From Nitrospirota bacterium (GTDB taxonomy: Bacteria > Nitrospinota > Nitrospinia > Nitrospinales > VA-1), in the NCBI GenBank assembly GCA_003235465.1, contig QJWD01000122.1, positions 1-8,342 on the forward strand: a DNA stretch of 8,342 nucleotides. Reading direction: 5' to 3'. Under the pieces are notes generated by a model that was given only the letters and a program-made list of their open reading frames with translations, ran no database searches and was not told the origin of the DNA. Made by a program: the position numbers and the translations under genes. The first letter of the stretch is position 1; the number at the start of each line of letters is the position of its first letter. Of this stretch, positions 1-7,436 are shown piece after piece.

Positions 1-522
1 GCGGATGCCGATGTCGACAAGGTTTTCAGGCGTGGTCTCGGTGTCCACCTTGACCTCGGCGAAAAAGTAGCCTTTCTCCTGATACAGGCTCTTTATTTCC
101 TCCACGCTGGCGAGAAGCAGATGGTCCTGGAACGTCGCTCCTTCCTTGAGGGATATTTTCTCGCGGATGTCCTCGGTCTCTATTTTCTTGTTGCCGAGAA
201 TGCGGATGTCGCCGATGGAGGGAATTTCCTCGAGCGTGAACACCACTTCCAGGCCTTCTCCCAGAGGCTGGGTGTCCACCTGGATGTTCTTGAAGTGCCC
301 CATCTTGTAGATCTGTTCGATGTCTTTTCGAACCTGCGGGCGGGAAAGCGGCTCGCCGACCTGGGTCTTGATGTAATAGCGGATGTTGGATTCGTGCACC
401 CGCTTGTTACCGACGATTTTTATGGCTTCGACGATGCCCTCCTCCTCTGCCCAGGCGGGGAAGGCGAACGACAACGTCACGGTCACCACCCAGAAAAGCG
501 ACAAAAATCGGAAGTTTTTCAT
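1..522 (-). CDS. bamA: Outer membrane protein assembly factor BamA, N-terminal part (runs off left edge)
   Basis: Core subunit of the BAM complex, which folds and inserts beta-barrel proteins into the outer membrane. Only the first 174 codons are in the window; the rest of the POTRA repeats and the barrel lie beyond base 1. Residues 1-25 look like a Sec signal peptide: Lys/Arg near the start, a hydrophobic core (LSLFWVVTVTLSFAF), then a PAWA cleavage site before EEE. Residues about 30-98 form a first POTRA domain (IVGNKRVHESNIR, IYKMGHFKNIQVD, LEVVFTLEE). Residues 101-174 start a second (IGDIRILGNKKIETEDIR, YQEKGYFFAEVKVDTE). The GNKR/GNKK turn and the Y.KGYF helix-strand pattern are typical of the BamA/Omp85 family. 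ATG at 520-522 is the only start that gives a complete signal peptide; an ATG just upstream in another phase hits a stop within six codons. There is no strong Shine-Dalgarno. With the barrel out of view, another Omp85 protein such as TamA is possible but less likely. Confidence 0.88.
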   Translation of the reverse strand, partial: MKNFRFLSLFWVVTVTLSFAFPAWAEEEGIVEAIKIVGNKRVHESNIRYYIKTQVGEPLSRPQVRKDIEQIYKMGHFKNIQVDTQPLGEGLEVVFTLEEIPSIGDIRILGNKKIETEDIREKISLKEGATFQDHLLLASVEEIKSLYQEKGYFFAEVKVDTETTPENLVDIGIR

Positions 523-539
523 TATTGAGCCGAAACCAT

Positions 540-586
540 TTGTTAATGCGCTTGTTAATGCCAATTTCGCGGCGCGCGAATTTTGG
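540..586 (-). promoter_or_regulatory. bamA leader: inverted repeat plus short direct repeat, possible operator
   Basis: Two structures lie between the clpC hairpin and the bamA start. An inverted repeat at 561-586 has perfect arms TTCGCG (566-571) and CGCGAA (575-580) around a 3-base centre, and its outer CCAA/TTGG ends pair with a one-base shift. Next to it, the 10-mer TTGTTAATGC occurs twice, at 540-549 and 552-561, a 12-base period on one face of the helix. The close packing next to the bamA start suggests a protein-binding site or leader RNA structure. No known operator was recognised, and the role is inference. No clear -35/-10 pair for bamA was found here. Confidence 0.35.
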
Positions 587-588
587 CC

Positions 589-644
589 AAAAAAAAGTAT
601 TAAGTTTCCTTGAAATGGATTCGCGGGGAAACTTAATACTTTTT
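589..644 (-). terminator. Long perfect hairpin downstream of clpC, probable intrinsic terminator
   Basis: The arms at 592-609 and 627-644 are perfectly complementary over 18 bp (AAAAAGTATTAAGTTTCC and its reverse complement) around a 17-base loop. Read on the minus strand, the stem follows the clpC stop by about 40 bases and ends in eight T (589-596 on the plus strand are all A). That is an A-tract/U-tract terminator layout. Five T on the plus strand as well means it could work in both directions. The stem is AT-rich for a terminator, so a protein-binding palindrome is an alternative. Confidence 0.65.
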
Positions 645-683
645 ATTCAGATCATTGGGCGCTTGCTATCGGGGCTCTATCTG

Positions 684-3116
684 CTAGGGCAACGCATTTA
701 GAGCTCCTGATTTCTCTATGAAAACCAGTTGATCGTCCTGCAGGCTGACCTCGATCAGGCCGCCGCGGGTGAAGCGCCCCTTTAGCATTTCATCCGAAAG
801 CACATCCTCGAGGTGCTTCTGAATCGCGCGCTTCAGAGGCCGGGCGCCGAAATGCTTGTCGTACCCCTTCTCGGCAAGCCACAGCTTGGCTTCCTCGGTC
901 ATGTCGAGGGTCAGCCCCTGCTGAATGAGCTGCTCGTTCAACTGCTCAAGCTGCACGTCGAGAATCTTGACGATGTTCTCCAGAATCAGCGGTCGGAAAA
1001 CGACGATCTCGCTGATTCGGTTCAGGAACTCCGGATTGAACGCGCGCTTCAGGTCCTGCTTCAGGTCCTTCTGCATTTTGTCGTAGGTGATCTCCTCGTC
1101 GTCCTTGTGGAAACCGAGGCTCGTCCCCTTGTCCAGCATGCGCGAGCTGATGTTGGACGTCATGATGATGACGGTGTTCTTGAAATCCACCACCCGGCCG
1201 TAGCTGTCGGTAAGGCGGCCGTCGTCCATGATCTGCAAAAGCAGGTGGAACACATCGGGGTTGGCCTTTTCTATTTCATCGAACAGCACCACCGAGTAGG
1301 GCTTGCGCCGCACTTTTTCGGTCAACTGCCCGCCCTCCTCGTAGCCGACGTAGCCGGGAGGCGCCCCGGTCAGCCGGGAGACGTTGAATTTTTCCATGTA
1401 CTCCGACATATCGAGGCGGATCAGCGCGTCGCGGTTGCCGAACAGGAATTCGGCCAGGATGCCGGCGAGCTCGGTCTTGCCGACGCCGGTGGGCCCGAGG
1501 AACAGGAACGTGCCGATGGGCCGGCGCATGTCCTTGAGGCCGGAACGCGAACGGCGGATGGCCTTGGTGATGACCTGGATCGCCTCGCTCTGCCCCACCA
1601 CCTTGGAGGCCAGCTCATTCTCCATGTTGAGCAGGCGGACGCTCTCTTTCTCCTCGATGCGGGACAGCGGGATGCCGGTCATGCTCGAGACCACGGCGGC
1701 GATGTCCTCCTCGGTGATGGAGGGCTCGCGCAGGTCGTTCTCGCTTTCCCATTTCTTCTTGGCGGCGTCGAACTTGTCGCGCAGGTTCTCTTCCTTGTCG
1801 CGCAGCTCCACCGCCTTCTCGAACTCCTGGTTCTCGATGCAGATTTTCTTCTCGCGGATCACCGCGTCGATGTCCCGCTGGTACTGGCGCATGTCCGGCG
1901 ACTGCGTCACCTTCCTCAGGCGAACGCGCGAACCGGCCTCGTCGATGACGTCGATGGCCTTGTCGGGCAGGAAGCGGTCGCTGATGTAGCGGTCGGAGTA
2001 GCGCACCGCGGTGACGATAGCCTCGTCGGTGATCTTGGCCTTGTGGTGCATCTCGTAGGGCACCTTGAGGCCCTTGATGATCTCGACGGTTTCATCCGCC
2101 GTCGGCGGGTTGACCACGATGGGCTGAAACCGGCGCTCGAGCGCACCGTTCTTTTCGATGTATTTGCGGTATTCTTCCAGGGTGGTAGCGCCGATGCACT
2201 GGATCTCGCCGCGCGAAAGCGCGGGCTTCAGCATGTTGGACGCGTCGACCGAACCTTCGGCCGCGCCGGCGCCCACCAGGGTGTGCAGCTCGTCGATAAA
2301 CAGGATGACGCTCTCGTTCTGCACGATCTCCTTCATGATGCCCTTCAGCCGCGCCTCGAACTGGCCGCGGTACTTGGTCCCCGCGATCAGGGAGCCGAGA
2401 TCGAGGGAAACCACCCGCTTGTCGTAAAGCGTGTCGGGCACCTCGCGCTCGATGATGAGCTGCGCCAGCCCTTCGACGATGGCCGTCTTGCCGACGCCGG
2501 GTTCGCCGATGAGCACCGGGTTGTTCTTCGTGCGCCGGCTCAGGATCTGGATCACCCGTTCGATTTCCTTGTTGCGGCCGATGATCGGGTCGAGCTTGCC
2601 GTCGATGGCCATCTTCGTCAGGTCGCGGCTGAACTCATCGAGGGTCGGGGTCTTGCCCACATCCCTGGAGGCTTCTGTCGGTTCCTTGAACATCTCGACG
2701 ATCTTCTCCTTCACGTCATCGAAAAACATGCCGAAGCTGTTGAGCACCCGGCACGCCACCCCTTCCTTCTCCTTGAGCAGGCCCAGGAGAAGGTGCTCGG
2801 TGCCAATATAGTTGTGATTCAGCGACCGCGCTTCCTCGACGGCGAATTCAAGCACCTTCTTCGCGCGCGAGGTGAACGGAATGTCGCCGATGATCAGCGA
2901 GTTGGTGCTGCGAGGGAGGTTTTTCTCCAGCTCCTTCTTGAGCTGGGTGAGATCGGCACCGGACTTCTGAATAATGGCAACCGCGATCCCGCCTCCGTCT
3001 TTCACCAGACCTTGCAAGATGTGTTCCGTCCCTAAATATTCGTGACGGTACAACTCCGCTTCCTCTCTGGCGAGAATGATGACCCTGCGCGCTCTTTCCG
3101 TGAATCGTTTGAACAT
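684..3116 (-). CDS. clpC: ATP-dependent Clp protease ATP-binding subunit ClpC (AAA+ unfoldase)
   Basis: Cytoplasmic hexameric unfoldase that uses ATP to unfold proteins and thread them into the ClpP peptidase. At 810 aa it has the usual family length. Order of domains: two Clp_N repeats (about 1-145); AAA+ D1 with Walker A GEPGVGKT (204-211), Walker B VILFIDE (270-276), pore loop GTKYRGQFE with Tyr249, and LERRF arginine finger (326-330); a UVR-type coiled-coil middle segment (about 415-460); D2 with Walker A GPTGVGKT (541-548), Walker B VVLFDE (609-614), pore loop GYVGYEEGG (588-596), Arg700 in FLNR, and sensor 2 GARPLKR (757-763). SLGF at 666-669 fits the ClpP-docking LGF loop. The short UVR middle segment separates it from ClpB, which has a long M domain, and from ClpA, which lacks one. 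Glu31 and Glu107, both in GTEH motifs, line up with the residues that bind phospho-arginine in Bacillus ClpC. All catalytic residues are intact. The start has GAGGAAA 11 bases upstream, and the gene has its own promoter. Confidence 0.96.
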   Translation of the reverse strand: MFKRFTERARRVIILAREEAELYRHEYLGTEHILQGLVKDGGGIAVAIIQKSGADLTQLKKELEKNLPRSTNSLIIGDIPFTSRAKKVLEFAVEEARSLNHNYIGTEHLLLGLLKEKEGVACRVLNSFGMFFDDVKEKIVEMFKEPTEASRDVGKTPTLDEFSRDLTKMAIDGKLDPIIGRNKEIERVIQILSRRTKNNPVLIGEPGVGKTAIVEGLAQLIIEREVPDTLYDKRVVSLDLGSLIAGTKYRGQFEARLKGIMKEIVQNESVILFIDELHTLVGAGAAEGSVDASNMLKPALSRGEIQCIGATTLEEYRKYIEKNGALERRFQPIVVNPPTADETVEIIKGLKVPYEMHHKAKITDEAIVTAVRYSDRYISDRFLPDKAIDVIDEAGSRVRLRKVTQSPDMRQYQRDIDAVIREKKICIENQEFEKAVELRDKEENLRDKFDAAKKKWESENDLREPSITEEDIAAVVSSMTGIPLSRIEEKESVRLLNMENELASKVVGQSEAIQVITKAIRRSRSGLKDMRRPIGTFLFLGPTGVGKTELAGILAEFLFGNRDALIRLDMSEYMEKFNVSRLTGAPPGYVGYEEGGQLTEKVRRKPYSVVLFDEIEKANPDVFHLLLQIMDDGRLTDSYGRVVDFKNTVIIMTSNISSRMLDKGTSLGFHKDDEEITYDKMQKDLKQDLKRAFNPEFLNRISEIVVFRPLILENIVKILDVQLEQLNEQLIQQGLTLDMTEEAKLWLAEKGYDKHFGARPLKRAIQKHLEDVLSDEMLKGRFTRGGLIEVSLQDDQLVFIEKSGALNALP

Positions 3117-3123
3117 GATTCCG

Positions 3124-3131
3124 TTTTCCTC
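3124..3131 (-). promoter_or_regulatory. Shine-Dalgarno of clpC
   Basis: On the minus strand GAGGAAAA precedes the ATG at 3114-3116, with about 11 bases after the GAGG core (fewer if pairing extends into the A run). It supports the chosen start and is the only clear ribosome-binding site among the three starts visible in the window. Confidence 0.6.
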
Positions 3132-3227
3132 AATTGAATAGGGCGTCAGAATTGCTTGAAATCAGCCGGTTTTAAGCCCGGCCAGCCAAGAAAACCCTAG
3201 TTTGTGATGTTTCATTGATCTCTAGTC

Positions 3228-3255
3228 ATTGTAGCAAATGAAGGCGATTATACAA
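3228..3255 (-). promoter_or_regulatory. Probable sigma-70 promoter of clpC
   Basis: On the minus strand TTGTAT (3250-3255) and TACAAT (3228-3233) are separated by 16 bases, a good housekeeping -35/-10 pair in AT-rich DNA. Transcription would start near 3220, giving a leader of about 105 bases. That leader holds a small hairpin with arms GCCGG (3165-3169) and CCGGC (3178-3182). An overlapping TATAAT (3248-3253) could be the -10 of a second start, but its -35 is poor. No CtsR-like or CIRCE operator was recognised. Confidence 0.5.
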
Positions 3256-3656
3256 GGATTTATTTCACCCCACCAGGCGGCCAACAACTTATTGTTTTTT
3301 ATAGAGTTATGTGGAATTTTTCGGTGCCCGGAAAGGGCTTCGCCCGGGTCCGGCCAAAGCTGGAAGTCCTGAAAATTCAATGCCGCCGGGAACCCCCTTC
3401 GGGCCCCTTTCGTGGCCGCCGGGCCCTGCCCCCGGCGCGCACCCTCTCCCGCCCGGCCCGGCGCATGCCGAAGCGGGCCAGATTAAGCCCCAACCGCCGC
3501 CCGGAAACCCGGCCAGCCGGGGCAATTTTTCGCCTGACGGTTCTGGCCGGCGGGCTCCTTGAGGGCTCTTTGGGGGAAACCGAAGTCAAAAGACTGGCGG
3601 AATCTTATAATAGCGTCAAATCAATGGGTTACGAAAATTGACGGGGGGCGCCCGGG
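3256..3656. other. Gene-free gap with GC-rich, hairpin-prone core (about 3320-3560)
   Basis: This lies between the clpC promoter and the metH stop codon, and I see no credible gene in it. An AT-rich stretch (about 3283-3316) gives way to an extremely GC-rich block full of short self-complementary words: GGGC-TTC-GCCC near 3335-3350, two GGGCCC palindromes (3401-3406 and 3421-3426), and GCCGCCGGG repeated at 3382-3390 and 3415-3423. The short open frames on both strands overlap one another, have Arg/Pro/Gly-rich composition as expected from GC-rich non-coding DNA, and lack ribosome-binding sites. It could be a structured RNA, a decayed gene or simply 3' flanking sequence of metH; nothing here decides between them. 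Confidence 0.5.
3508..3530 (+). terminator. Weak terminator-like hairpin on plus strand
   Basis: CCCGG (3508-3512) and CCGGG (3517-3521) form a 5-bp stem with a 4-base loop, followed after GCAA by five T (3526-3530). This would suit the end of a plus-strand transcript, but no plus-strand gene or convincing promoter feeds into it. In a block this rich in G and C the hairpin could easily be chance. Confidence 0.2.
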
Positions 3657-3669
3657 CTAGCTGTAACCC
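3626..3669. repeat. Inverted repeat spanning the metH stop codon
   Basis: GGGTTAC (3626-3632) and GTAACCC (3663-3669) are perfect 7-base complements around a 30-base loop that contains the metH stop (3657-3659) and the palindromic words GGGCGCCC and GCCCGGGC. In metH mRNA this would fold across the end of the gene. No T-run follows on the minus strand, so it is not a classical intrinsic terminator; it may be an mRNA 3'-end stabilising structure or chance. Confidence 0.3.
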
Positions 3670-6600
3670 GCCTCGGTGTGAAAGCAGAGGACGGCGGCGG
3701 TGGTGCTTGGCGGGTCGAACTCGTTGGAGCCGGTGAGGCGAATGCCGATGTCCCCGGCGTCGAGGATTTCCCAGATGACCTTGTTGTTGCCGAGGCCGGT
3801 GAGGGCGGGGTAGCCGGGGCTGTAGCGCTGGCCACCCTGGCGCTCATTCTTGAGCCCCACCCGGCGGCGCAGCAGGCGGTGGATGTACTCCGCCAGGTCC
3901 TCGGTGACGCGGTCGCTAAGCCCTTGCAAATAAAGGGCGGATTCGGAGTCGCCCTGACGCTTGAAGGCGTCCACGGCGGCCTCGACCTCGGCGCCCGAGG
4001 TGGTGATTTGCAGGCCCACCACATCCATCTGCCCCGAGGCGCGGGAGAAAAAGTACTGGGCGATGGAAAACACGTCCTTCTGGCCGCGGCCGATGCAGAC
4101 GCTAAAGTGGATGCGGCCGACCTCCTGGCTGGCATTCTCGGGGTGGTAGACGATCAGCTCGTCGCCGTCCGCCTGCGCCGGAAACAGGCCAAAGCGGGCG
4201 CGGGGGCGGATCCAGCGGTTTTCCTCCGCCTGGTTCAGCCAGCGCTTCTTGAGCGCCGCCAGCGATTCCGGCGTCACGCCCTTTTGCGGCCACGATGATT
4301 TCTTGCCGAATTTCCAGTTGAGGGAGTACAGGCTTTTGGTGTCCAGGTTGGCGGCGAGCTGGCCGACCTTGAACTCGACCTTGTGCACCCCGTAACCCTC
4401 CTTCGGCACCTCGTGCTTCTTGAAGCTCACCTTTCTTCTCGGCAGCGAGGCGAGGAGCTTCTCCTCCTGCTCGCGCATGCCCTTCGCGCGCTGGTACTCG
4501 CTGAGCAACTGGTCGCGGTTCTTCTCGACGAAACGCTTGCGCGCCTGGGGGTCCAGGAGCGTGTTCATGGTGTTGACGCCGTCCATGCCGCTTTCGCAAT
4601 AAAACACCTTGTCGAGGATGGCCGCGGTGTCGGACTGGCCGTGCATGGCGACGAAACCGGCGTGCCGGCGGTTGACCGGCGCGCCGCCGATGAGAACGGG
4701 GATGTCCATGTTCTCGTCCTTCAGCATGCGCGCCACGGTGATCATGTGGTTCGAGGTCTGCACGAGCAGCGCGCTCATGCCGATGGCGTCGGCGCTTTCC
4801 TTGCGCGCGGTTTCGATATAGCGGTCGAGGTGAACCTGGACGCCTAAGTCCACCACGCGGTAGCCGTAGTTTTCGAGCAGGGTCTTGGCCAGGTCCTTGC
4901 CGATGCTGTGCACGTCCTGATAAACGGTGCCGAGAACGACGACGCCCTTGTGGTGCTCGCCCGCGCCCTCCTCCACGCCGCTTTGCACCCGCATGTGCCA
5001 TTCGAGGTAGCCCATGACGTTGCGCATGACGTCGGCGCTTTTCAGCAGGTGCGGCAGGCTCACCTCGCCGCGGCCGAAGGCGTCGCCAAGCTCGCGCATG
5101 GTCTTCATCAAATGGCCGGAGATGAACTCCAGGGGTTCGTGGGTCTTGAGCGCCTCCCTCGCCTCGAGGACGATGCGGTCGCGGTAGGCGTAGTCCTGGC
5201 CGTTCAGGGAAAGCACGCCTTCCGCCTTTTCCTTGTGACCGTCGCGAATCTTTAAGCAGATGCGCTCCTCCAGGGTGAGCCCGGCGTAATCCACTTTTTT
5301 CTGCACGCTGCCGGTGCTTTTGGTGAGGGCCACCTCCTCCAGCGCTTCGAACGCCTGCATGTCGCGCTCCAGGATCACCCGGCGGCCGAGGTCGACATCG
5401 TGACCGGGCAGGCTTTCGAGCGGCACGTAGTGGTTCGGGTTCAGGATGGCGCAGTCGAGGCCCGCCCGCCGCGCCTCGTCGAGGAACACGCTGGTGAGCA
5501 CCTGGCGCATATACGGTTTCTTGCCGAGGCCGTTGGTCAGGTTGCCGACGCCGATGGTGGTCTTGAGATCGGGGTGGATGGCCTTGATGCGCGGCAGGCT
5601 CTTTAGCGTCTCGGCTGAGAAGTTGAGGCCCTCCTGCGATTCGCTGCCGATGGGGTAGGCGTTGACGTCGATCAGAATCTGCCCCGGGCCGACGCCGAAT
5701 TTCTCCCCCGCCTGGCGGACGATCTCGGCGGCGAGGGCGTATTTCTCGTCGGCGGTCTGCGCCGGGCCCTCGGGCCCGTTGACCAGGGCGATGTAAATCG
5801 GCGCGTGCGCCGCGGTGACCTTAAGCACCGCATCGAGCTTGCTCACGCCATCCTGGTATTCCTCCAGGCTAATCGAGTTGATGATTGGCCGGCCGGGGTA
5901 AACCTTGATGGCGGCTGCGAGGGCCTCGACGGAAAACGAATCGATGCACATGGCGCCCTTGAAGTCGCTGGTCAAACCCTGGATGACTTCCGGCAGCACC
6001 TTCTCGGTCTCGACGATGTTGGAATCCATGCAAACGTCGATGATTTCGATGCCCAGGTCGCCGACCTGCTCCCGCACCACTTCATCGAGAACGTCCATCT
6101 GCAGGCCGCGTTCGGTTTCCACCGCCTCGCGCACCTTCAGGCTGCCGCGCACGTTGAGCCGCTCTCCGATGCGCACGAGGCCGCTTGCGCTGTCGATGGC
6201 CACCGCCTCCTGCGGGCCGGACACATACACCCCGCCTTCCGGCTTACGCGACTGGGGCGTTACTCCCTTCAGCCGCCGGCTGAGCGCCTCGATGTGCGCC
6301 GGGGTGGTGCCGCAGCAGCCGCCGGCGATGTTGAGGCCGCCGGACCGTGCGAACGTTTCCATTGTGTCGGCCATGGCTTCGGGAGTGAGCTTGTAACAGG
6401 TTTTGCCGTCTTCCGACACGGGCTGGCCCGCGTTCGGCACCACCGATACCGGGTGGCGGGAGAAGCGCCGCATTTTTTCCACGCTTTTGGCCATCTCGTC
6501 GGGGCCGACGTTGCAGTTGATGCCGAACACGTCGATGCCCATGCCAGAAACGGCGACGTACGCCGCCTCGATATCGGTGTTGAAGATCTGCATCTTGGAA

Positions 6601-7277
6601 AACCCGTCCACCGTCACCTGCACCATGATCGGCAGCGACAGCCCGGCCTCGGCGAAGGCGCGGCGCGCCCCTAGGATCGCCGCCTTGGTCTCGAGAATGT
6701 CCTGCTGGGTTTCGAACAAAATCACATCCGCCCCGCCCTCGACGAGGCCCGCCACCTGCACGCGGTAGTTTTCCTCGGCCACATCGAAGGTGGTGCGCTT
6801 GAGGTCGGCATCGGTGCTCGACAGCACCTGGTTGGACGGCCCGATGGAACCGGCGACAAATAGCGGCCGGCCGTCGTAGCCGTCTTCTTTCATGTATCGA
6901 TCGATTGCCTTTCGGGCGATTCTCGCGCCCTCGATGTTGAGGTGCCGGGCGAGGGTCTTGAGATCCGCGCTGTTAAGGTCGAGCTCTTGCGGCACCGCCT
7001 GCATATCGGCGGTATCGATGGCAGCAAAGTTGAACTCCACGAGCCTGAGCGGGCTCGCACCGAAGGTGTTGGTTTCGATGAGGTTCGCGCCGGCTCGCAG
7101 GTACTTGAGGTGGATCGTCTCGAGGTCGCCGGGGCGCGAGAAGATCAACAGGTCGGTCAGCATCTTGAACTCGGCGCCGCCGAAAGCCGCGTCGCAGAGG
7201 TCCAGGTCCTGCACCATGGTGCCCATGGCGCCATCCAGGATCAGAATGTGTTTTTCCAGCGCGTCTTTAAAGTTCAT
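3657..7277 (-). CDS. metH: Cobalamin-dependent methionine synthase MetH
   Basis: Transfers the methyl group of 5-methyltetrahydrofolate to homocysteine through enzyme-bound cobalamin, making methionine and free tetrahydrofolate. It is cytoplasmic. At 1206 aa it is complete and has all four modules. Homocysteine domain (about 1-335): ILDGAMGTM, with zinc-binding Cys255 (INCNVG) and Cys321-Cys322 (GGCCGT). Pterin-binding domain (about 365-625): GERLNVRGS, DSNIVETEK, IDVNAYPIGSESQ, GVGNLTNGLGKK. Cobalamin cap and Rossmann domain (about 655-900): DVHSIG (788-793), with His790 as the cobalt ligand, then VVDLG and LIGGAPV. SAM-dependent reactivation domain (about 940-1206): RFGLFPA, then RYSPGYPA (1151-1158), the SAM-binding motif. 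The domain is slightly divergent: Asn987 sits where E. coli has the Asp of its IDW motif, and the protein stops shortly after FHTEAGY, some 30 residues before the E. coli end. The ATG is the only usable in-frame start before an upstream stop; it has no Shine-Dalgarno and directly follows a tandem repeat. No met or folate gene adjoins it. Confidence 0.97.
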   Translation of the reverse strand: MNFKDALEKHILILDGAMGTMVQDLDLCDAAFGGAEFKMLTDLLIFSRPGDLETIHLKYLRAGANLIETNTFGASPLRLVEFNFAAIDTADMQAVPQELDLNSADLKTLARHLNIEGARIARKAIDRYMKEDGYDGRPLFVAGSIGPSNQVLSSTDADLKRTTFDVAEENYRVQVAGLVEGGADVILFETQQDILETKAAILGARRAFAEAGLSLPIMVQVTVDGFSKMQIFNTDIEAAYVAVSGMGIDVFGINCNVGPDEMAKSVEKMRRFSRHPVSVVPNAGQPVSEDGKTCYKLTPEAMADTMETFARSGGLNIAGGCCGTTPAHIEALSRRLKGVTPQSRKPEGGVYVSGPQEAVAIDSASGLVRIGERLNVRGSLKVREAVETERGLQMDVLDEVVREQVGDLGIEIIDVCMDSNIVETEKVLPEVIQGLTSDFKGAMCIDSFSVEALAAAIKVYPGRPIINSISLEEYQDGVSKLDAVLKVTAAHAPIYIALVNGPEGPAQTADEKYALAAEIVRQAGEKFGVGPGQILIDVNAYPIGSESQEGLNFSAETLKSLPRIKAIHPDLKTTIGVGNLTNGLGKKPYMRQVLTSVFLDEARRAGLDCAILNPNHYVPLESLPGHDVDLGRRVILERDMQAFEALEEVALTKSTGSVQKKVDYAGLTLEERICLKIRDGHKEKAEGVLSLNGQDYAYRDRIVLEAREALKTHEPLEFISGHLMKTMRELGDAFGRGEVSLPHLLKSADVMRNVMGYLEWHMRVQSGVEEGAGEHHKGVVVLGTVYQDVHSIGKDLAKTLLENYGYRVVDLGVQVHLDRYIETARKESADAIGMSALLVQTSNHMITVARMLKDENMDIPVLIGGAPVNRRHAGFVAMHGQSDTAAILDKVFYCESGMDGVNTMNTLLDPQARKRFVEKNRDQLLSEYQRAKGMREQEEKLLASLPRRKVSFKKHEVPKEGYGVHKVEFKVGQLAANLDTKSLYSLNWKFGKKSSWPQKGVTPESLAALKKRWLNQAEENRWIRPRARFGLFPAQADGDELIVYHPENASQEVGRIHFSVCIGRGQKDVFSIAQYFFSRASGQMDVVGLQITTSGAEVEAAVDAFKRQGDSESALYLQGLSDRVTEDLAEYIHRLLRRRVGLKNERQGGQRYSPGYPALTGLGNNKVIWEILDAGDIGIRLTGSNEFDPPSTTAAVLCFHTEAGYS

Positions 7278-7436
7278 ACTTTTTATATCTATAATCCGAT
7301 GCGTTATTTGAAATTCACGTTTTGAATAGGAGTAAGCCCTATGGGCATTGGAAATCTCTGTTTATTAAATCTATAATCCAGCGCCTTGTTGAAATTCACT
7401 TTTTACATGGCCTATGCCGGTGGGCATCAACAAATC
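7278..7436 (-). repeat. Two tandem diverged copies of an 80-bp element abutting metH
   Basis: The proximal copy (7278-7356) and distal copy (7357-7436) are head-to-tail on the metH strand. Each begins GATTT, has ATGCCCA, then GTGAATTTCAA (plus-strand positions 7308-7318 and 7389-7399), then GGATTATAGAT (7287-7297 and 7369-7379), then an A/T-rich tail. The blocks between are diverged. Each copy also has a small hairpin at the same place but with different bases: ATGCC/GGCAT (7414-7418 with 7423-7427) in the distal copy and GCCC/GGGC (7336-7339 with 7343-7346) in the proximal copy. The proximal copy ends exactly where metH begins. It may be a dispersed intergenic repeat, tandem binding sites for a regulator, or duplicated promoter-like units (TATAGAT resembles a -10). 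It does not match a cobalamin, SAM or SAH riboswitch that I can recognise. Confidence 0.7.

Noticed and set aside
121..528. Plus-strand frame opposite bamA
   Set aside because: The minus strand encodes a signal peptide and POTRA domains in one uninterrupted frame; the plus frame is its shadow.
813..3035. 740-codon open frame on the plus strand opposite clpC
   Set aside because: It is an antisense shadow of the clpC reading frame in GC-rich DNA, rich in Val/Leu/Asp/His/Arg, with no recognisable domain; clpC on the other strand is unmistakable.
3606..3611. TATAAT on the plus strand pointing into the metH 3' end, as an antisense promoter
   Set aside because: The hexamer 17 bases upstream (AAGTCA) is a poor -35 and no transcript target is evident.
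3309..3641. 110-codon plus-strand open frame in the gap between clpC and metH
   Set aside because: No Shine-Dalgarno, Arg/Pro-rich composition typical of GC-rich non-coding DNA, overlap with other open frames on both strands, and a terminator-like hairpin inside it.
5805..6674. 289-codon plus-strand frame opposite metH, and several shorter ones across 3678-7325
   Set aside because: They are mirrors of metH codons; the composition is His/Ala/Asp/Leu-rich and no family is recognisable.
7278..7436. CRISPR array
   Set aside because: Only two diverged 80-bp units lying directly head-to-tail, with no constant short repeat separated by unique spacers.
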